This document shows positions 60,513 to 64,000 of a stretch of 64,000 bases of DNA, piece after piece. Where the stretch lies: contig JANQJA010000008.1 in the NCBI GenBank assembly GCA_028281885.1, positions 248,001 to 312,000 on the forward strand, in the 5' to 3' direction. This DNA comes from Pseudomonadales bacterium. Lineage in GTDB: Bacteria > Pseudomonadota > Gammaproteobacteria > Pseudomonadales > Azotimanducaceae. Both the position numbers and the translations under genes were made by a program. The stretch's first letter is position 1; each line of letters opens with the position of its first letter. The notes beneath the pieces are model-generated. The model did no database searches and had not been told where the DNA came from. It saw nothing but the letters and a program-made list of their open reading frames with translations.

Positions 60513-61222
60513 TGGTCCGGGTCCAGATAGACGTATCGAGGCAGCAGGCGGGCGAGCACGTCAGAAATGAAACCGATAAACAGTGTGCCCATCCCGGACT
60601 TGAAATAGTTCGGGTCGCGGCTGCCGATGGCCAGCAATGCATACAATTGATTCCGTCGGACGGGCAGAACTGCGGCGGATTTCACCTGACTGCTGGCGTG
60701 CCGAAACAAGAAGTCCTGCTCGGAGGATCGCAGCACGCCCAGGTACGCTGTTTCAGCGTCCATCAGTGCCCCGACGTACTGATGTGCGGACTGAGCAGGT
60801 ACGCAGGACGTGAAGTGATTCACCTGCTTGGCATGTTCGCTGAATATCATCAGGCTGTAGGCATCGGATTTGAAATCGTTGCGAAAACTCTGCTCAAGCG
60901 CATTGAAGAATGAGTCCGTGTCCCTCGCGTCGAGCAGCGCAAGCAGAAGCTCACGACATTTGGCAAATATCTCGTCGTTGCGCTCGGCAGCTACGAGTAG
61001 TGCGTCCAGTTCGCGCCGCAGGGTCCGGTTTCTCTCCCGCAACAGGCCTACCTGCCGCTCGACCAGAGAGATGGTTCTATCCGGGCCATGCGGGAGGGCG
61101 AGCTGTAACAGGAGGTTGTCACGAGCCGCGAAAAAATCAGGGTTGGCCGAGAGGTACGCCTCAACCTGCTTTTCGTTGATATCCTGTCCTTCTGGCCGGG
61201 TCTTTGATTTTCGCTCGCTCAT
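60509..61222 (-). CDS. DUF484 family GAF-like protein
   Basis: A 237-residue protein of unknown function conserved between dapF and xerC in gammaproteobacteria. The N-terminal half (QVEAYLSANPDFFAARDNLL) and a coiled-coil stretch (SLVERQVGLLRERNRTLRRE) are followed by a GAF-like domain ending LLAIGSRDPNYFKSGMGTLF. It overlaps both neighbours by four bases. Confidence 0.9.
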   Translation of the reverse strand: MSERKSKTRPEGQDINEKQVEAYLSANPDFFAARDNLLLQLALPHGPDRTISLVERQVGLLRERNRTLRRELDALLVAAERNDEIFAKCRELLLALLDARDTDSFFNALEQSFRNDFKSDAYSLMIFSEHAKQVNHFTSCVPAQSAHQYVGALMDAETAYLGVLRSSEQDFLFRHASSQVKSAAVLPVRRNQLYALLAIGSRDPNYFKSGMGTLFIGFISDVLARLLPRYVYLDPDQ

Positions 61223-62082
61223 AGCTGCAAATGACCTTCGTAAACCCGGCAGGCGGGTCCTGTCATCATGACTGGCGCATTGTCTCCGGGCCAGGCGAGC
61301 ACCAGCGAACCGCCCGGCAGATCAACTGTGACGGTCTCGTCGAGCAGTCCCTGCAGTCGGCCCGCTACCATCGCGGCGGCGGCCCCTGTGCCGCAGGCCT
61401 GGGTTTCACCAACACCCCGCTCGAAAACTCGTAGTCGAACATGATTTCGGTCCACCACCTCCATAAATCCCACGTTGGTCCGTTCCGGAAACCGGGCATG
61501 AGATTCAACCAGCCGACCCAGCGTGGAGACCGGCGCAGTGTCGACGTTGGCAACCGTCATAACAGCATGAGGGTTGCCCATGCTGATTGCAGCGACAGTG
61601 ATCAAAGATTTCTCATTACCCGTCGTTGCTGCGCACATGGGCGTGTCGACCTGCAACTCATAGCTGATGCGAGGCTCGTCGGCAGTAAAGGGAATTCGCT
61701 CTGGCTGCAGGATCGGTGCGCCCATATTGACGGTGATGTTGCCATCGGTCTCAAGCTGGCACTCGATCACTCCCCTGAGGGTGCCGAGGCGAACCTGGGT
61801 CTTGGTGGTCAGCCCACGGTCTCTGACAAAGCGCAGGACGCAGCGGGCGCCATTGCCGCATTGTTCGGCCTCGCTGCCATCGGCGTTATAGATCCGATAG
61901 GTGAAATCAATGTCAGGAGATGCTGGTGGTGCGACGGTCAACAGCTGGTCGAATCCGATCCCGCGCCGACGGTCAGCCAGCTGCTGGATTTGTTCGGGGC
62001 GCAGCCGAACCTCCTGGGAAATCAGGTCCATCAGCATGAAGTCGTTGCCGAGCCCATGCATTTTTGTAAACCGAATCAACAT
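61219..62082 (-). CDS. dapF: Diaminopimelate epimerase
   Basis: Interconverts LL- and meso-diaminopimelate for lysine and peptidoglycan. The 287 residues have the two catalytic cysteines in EQCGNGARC (Cys73 region) and TQACGTGAAA, and the FTKMHGLGNDF start. It lies 72 bases after lysA with its own possible promoter, and overlaps DUF484. Confidence 0.97.
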   Translation of the reverse strand: MLIRFTKMHGLGNDFMLMDLISQEVRLRPEQIQQLADRRRGIGFDQLLTVAPPASPDIDFTYRIYNADGSEAEQCGNGARCVLRFVRDRGLTTKTQVRLGTLRGVIECQLETDGNITVNMGAPILQPERIPFTADEPRISYELQVDTPMCAATTGNEKSLITVAAISMGNPHAVMTVANVDTAPVSTLGRLVESHARFPERTNVGFMEVVDRNHVRLRVFERGVGETQACGTGAAAAMVAGRLQGLLDETVTVDLPGGSLVLAWPGDNAPVMMTGPACRVYEGHLQL

Positions 62083-62113
62083 CGTCGTCGTTGAGTCCTG
62101 AGTGATAAGTTTT

Positions 62114-62141
62114 AGATTACCCCGGGTCCGGTCAGATGCAA
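62114..62141 (-). promoter_or_regulatory. Candidate dapF promoter
   Basis: Minus strand TTGCAT (62141-62136), 16-base spacer, TAATCT (62119-62114), in the 72-base gap between lysA and dapF. Moderate match. Confidence 0.4.
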
Positions 62142-62154
62142 CCGAAATGCGGCC

Positions 62155-63405
62155 CTAGACGGAGAACAGCCGTTCCAGTCTGAGCTGATCTTCGATGCTT
62201 TCCCGGTCACGGACGCATTGCATGGTTTCGCCCTTCACCAGGACCTCCGCGGCGCGTCCTCGCGTGTTGTAGTTGGAACTCATGACAAAGGCGTAGGCCC
62301 CGCAACTGTGAATCGCGAGGATGTCGTCCTCTGCAATCGCCAGTCGTCGCTCCTTGGCGAGGAAGTCGCCGGATTCACACACCGGCCCAACAACGTCGTA
62401 AACCTGCTCTTTCCTGGGCAACTGAGCGATGGGTTCAATACGTTGATAGGCACCATACAGCGCCGGCCGCAGCAGATCGTTCATCGCCGCGTCGACCACG
62501 GCAAAGTGCTTGCCTTCGTTCTCCTTGAGCGTAACGACGCGACACAGCAGTAGTCCGGCATCGGCGACGAGCGTTCGGCCGGGTTCAAACACCAGGCGCT
62601 GAGGATAGTCTTTGAGTATCTCGCAGATAGCGTTGGCGTAGTCGCGAACATCGATCACCGATTCGCCGTTGTAACTTACGCCAATGCCGCCGCCCAGATC
62701 GATATGCTCCAACTCTATGCCCTCGCTTGCCAGCTCATCGACGAAACCGGCAACCTTCTGCACGCAGGCCTTAAATGGGGCGAGATCGGTAATCTGCGAA
62801 CCGATGTGACAGTCCACGCCTTTGATGCTGATCCAGGGCAGTTCTTTCGCACGACGATAGATCTCTCGAGCGGTTTCGATGTCGACACCGAACTTGTTTT
62901 CTTTTAATCCCGTGGAGATATAGGGATGGGTCATTGGGTCGACATCGGGATTGATGCGTACCGAGATGGGCGCACTGATCGACAGCGGGGCTGCGATCTG
63001 GGCAATCCGTTCCAGTTCTGAGCGTGATTCGATGTTGAAACAGGCGATGCCTGCCTGCAGCGCCCGGGCGATCTCCGGGTCCTGCTTGCCCACACCGGAA
63101 AAGACCACGCGCCGGGGGTCGCCGCCAGCCCGTATCACCCGCTCCAGTTCCCCCTGTGAAACGATATCGAACCCGGCACCCTGATCGGCCAGCAGCCCCA
63201 GGACACCAAGATTACTGTTCGCCTTGACCGCGTAGCACACCATGATATCCCGGTCAGCGAACGCGCTGACGAAATGCTGGTAAGCGGCTTCGATCTTCGT
63301 CGCAGAGTAGACATAGGTTGGCGTCCCGAATGCCTGGACGATGTCGCTCACCGCCAGTGATTCGACATGCAAACGGTCTTCAGAGAAATAAATGGTATTG
63401 GTCAT
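62155..63405 (-). CDS. lysA: Diaminopimelate decarboxylase
   Basis: PLP enzyme for the last step of lysine synthesis. From the ATG at 63403-63405 ([10 protein letters not shown]) it has 416 residues; the open frame upstream lies inside lptM. Motifs: the PLP lysine in CYAVKANSN, DCHIGSQ, DLGGGIGVSYN and the dimer-contributed VCESGDFLAKER. The ATG overlaps the lptM stop (ATGA). lysA followed by dapF links two neighbouring pathway steps. Confidence 0.97.
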   Translation of the reverse strand: MTNTIYFSEDRLHVESLAVSDIVQAFGTPTYVYSATKIEAAYQHFVSAFADRDIMVCYAVKANSNLGVLGLLADQGAGFDIVSQGELERVIRAGGDPRRVVFSGVGKQDPEIARALQAGIACFNIESRSELERIAQIAAPLSISAPISVRINPDVDPMTHPYISTGLKENKFGVDIETAREIYRRAKELPWISIKGVDCHIGSQITDLAPFKACVQKVAGFVDELASEGIELEHIDLGGGIGVSYNGESVIDVRDYANAICEILKDYPQRLVFEPGRTLVADAGLLLCRVVTLKENEGKHFAVVDAAMNDLLRPALYGAYQRIEPIAQLPRKEQVYDVVGPVCESGDFLAKERRLAIAEDDILAIHSCGAYAFVMSSNYNTRGRAAEVLVKGETMQCVRDRESIEDQLRLERLFSV

Positions 63406-63548
63406 GACCGCCGTTCCTCGCCTGGCTGTGCGGGCTCGGGTGCAGGGTCGGAGGGCCGATAAAGATCTCCCTTCTGGCCACAGGCTGCCAGCATCATCGT
63501 CAGCAGCAGCGCGGTGCCAACGTGTCTGCCTCGTTGCAACCGGGTCAT
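63402..63548 (-). CDS. lptM: LptM (YifL)-type small lipoprotein
   Basis: A 48-residue lipoprotein read from 63548 to 63402. It has a basic N-terminus, a hydrophobic core (GTALLLTMM), the lipobox LAAC at residues 20-23 and, directly after the Cys, GQKGDLYRP, the hallmark of the LptM/YifL family, which in E. coli aids LptD assembly. A Pro-rich acidic tail follows. Start and stop each overlap a neighbour in ATGA (argH upstream, lysA downstream). Confidence 0.88.
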   Translation of the reverse strand: MTRLQRGRHVGTALLLTMMLAACGQKGDLYRPSDPAPEPAQPGEERRS

Positions 63549-64000
63549 GGTGAAAGACGCGCACGTGCAGCACTGACCGCTGCCCGCACGGTATCCGGCG
63601 CTGTTCCGCCAGCGTGTGATCGCGCGGCGACAGATCCTTCGACGGTCAGCACGTCATACACATCATCGGTGACGAGGTTGCTGCTCAACAGTTTAGTGAG
63701 CGGCAGTTCCGAGATGTCGCAATTTGCCGCGATTGCCTCGGCGACAACCTTGCCGACGGCTTCATGGGCGTCACGAAACGGCATGCCCTTTCGCACCAGG
63801 TAGTCTGCCAGGTCTGTGGCGGTTGAGAATCCACTCATCGCCGCCGCACGCATATTGTCGGAGCGTGCCTCGATCGCAGGCACCATGTCGGCAAATGCCA
63901 TGGTGCAGTCATGATAGGTACGTACCAGGTCAAACAATGGCTCCTTGTCTTCCTGATTGTCCTTGTTGTAAGCGAGCGGCTGCCCTTTCATCAGGGTCAA
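63545..64000 (-). CDS. argH: Argininosuccinate lyase (partial, C-terminal 151 residues)
   Basis: Last enzyme of arginine synthesis, releasing fumarate. The visible part begins with [20 protein letters not shown], the segment that follows the GSSxMPxKxNP signature (outside the window), and ends with the typical C-terminal domain ([27 protein letters not shown]). The 5' part lies beyond base 64000. It overlaps lptM by four bases. Confidence 0.95.
   Translation of the reverse strand: MTLMKGQPLAYNKDNQEDKEPLFDLVRTYHDCTMAFADMVPAIEARSDNMRAAAMSGFSTATDLADYLVRKGMPFRDAHEAVGKVVAEAIAANCDISELPLTKLLSSNLVTDDVYDVLTVEGSVAARSHAGGTAPDTVRAAVSAARARLSP

Overview
The window reads as a chromosomal, origin-proximal segment of a free-living, aerobic gammaproteobacterium of the Pseudomonas/Cellvibrio type. 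The evidence is the gene content and order: atp operon, parBA, rsmG, mnmG, mnmE, yidC, yidD, rnpA, rpmH, oriC, dnaA, dnaN, recF, gyrB, followed by blocks that I know from Pseudomonas chromosomes (glyQS-tag-htrB-like; trkA-rsmB-fmt-def-LysM-dprA-tsaC; the cox operon; thrB-polA-engB-cc4-dsbA; argH-lptM-lysA-dapF-DUF484-xerC). In Pseudomonas several of these blocks lie far apart around the origin. Here they are packed together, which suggests a smaller, rearranged genome. I see no rRNA, tRNA, CRISPR array, prophage or insertion sequence. The two ends are cut: atpG at the left and argH at the right.

Layout. 1-13018 (all minus): F-type ATP synthase genes with their own promoter, chromosome partition proteins ParA/ParB, tRNA-modification and rRNA methylation genes, membrane insertase YidC, and the rpmH-rnpA start of this long series. 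13019-13529: replication origin with an AT-rich stretch, one perfect DnaA box and several near matches. 13530-19614 (plus): dnaA, dnaN, recF, gyrB; recF carries two parS-like ParB sites. 19598-23156 (minus): gmhB, glyS, glyQ. 23241-24730 (plus): tag and a lipid A acyltransferase. 24752-30273 (minus): a tightly overlapped def-fmt-rsmB-trkA-trkH operon. 30416-36348 (plus): LysM protein, dprA, tsaC, aroE, prlC, yheV-like. 36398-43980 (mostly plus): complete cytochrome c oxidase operon with assembly factors, but without the usual heme A synthase gene. 44007-46293 (plus): egtB-egtD for ergothioneine. 46290-47516 (minus): thrB and a DUF2782 gene. 47554-52526: polA, an apparent small RNA gene on the minus strand, engB, cytochrome c4, dsbA. 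52561-55197: ihfB, an unusual IMP dehydrogenase, cytochrome c5. 55214-58898: comM, glnK with a sigma-54 promoter, thrC. 58895-64000 (minus): HAD phosphatase, xerC, DUF484, dapF, lysA, lptM, argH.

The genes are overwhelmingly housekeeping: replication and partition at the origin, respiration (aa3-like oxidase fed by c4/c5 cytochromes, ATP synthase), translation quality (MnmEG, Fmt/Def, TsaC, RsmB/RsmG, GlySQ), and amino acid synthesis (Lys, Thr, Arg, aromatic). The points most worth a second look are a candidate ErsA/Spot 42-position small RNA with a sigma-E-type promoter between polA and engB, the missing heme A synthase in the cox operon, the non-canonical IMP dehydrogenase, the two parS-like sites inside recF, and a sigma-54/NtrC-type control region in front of a glnK that has no amtB beside it. 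I did not find a convincing, wholly new multi-gene system.
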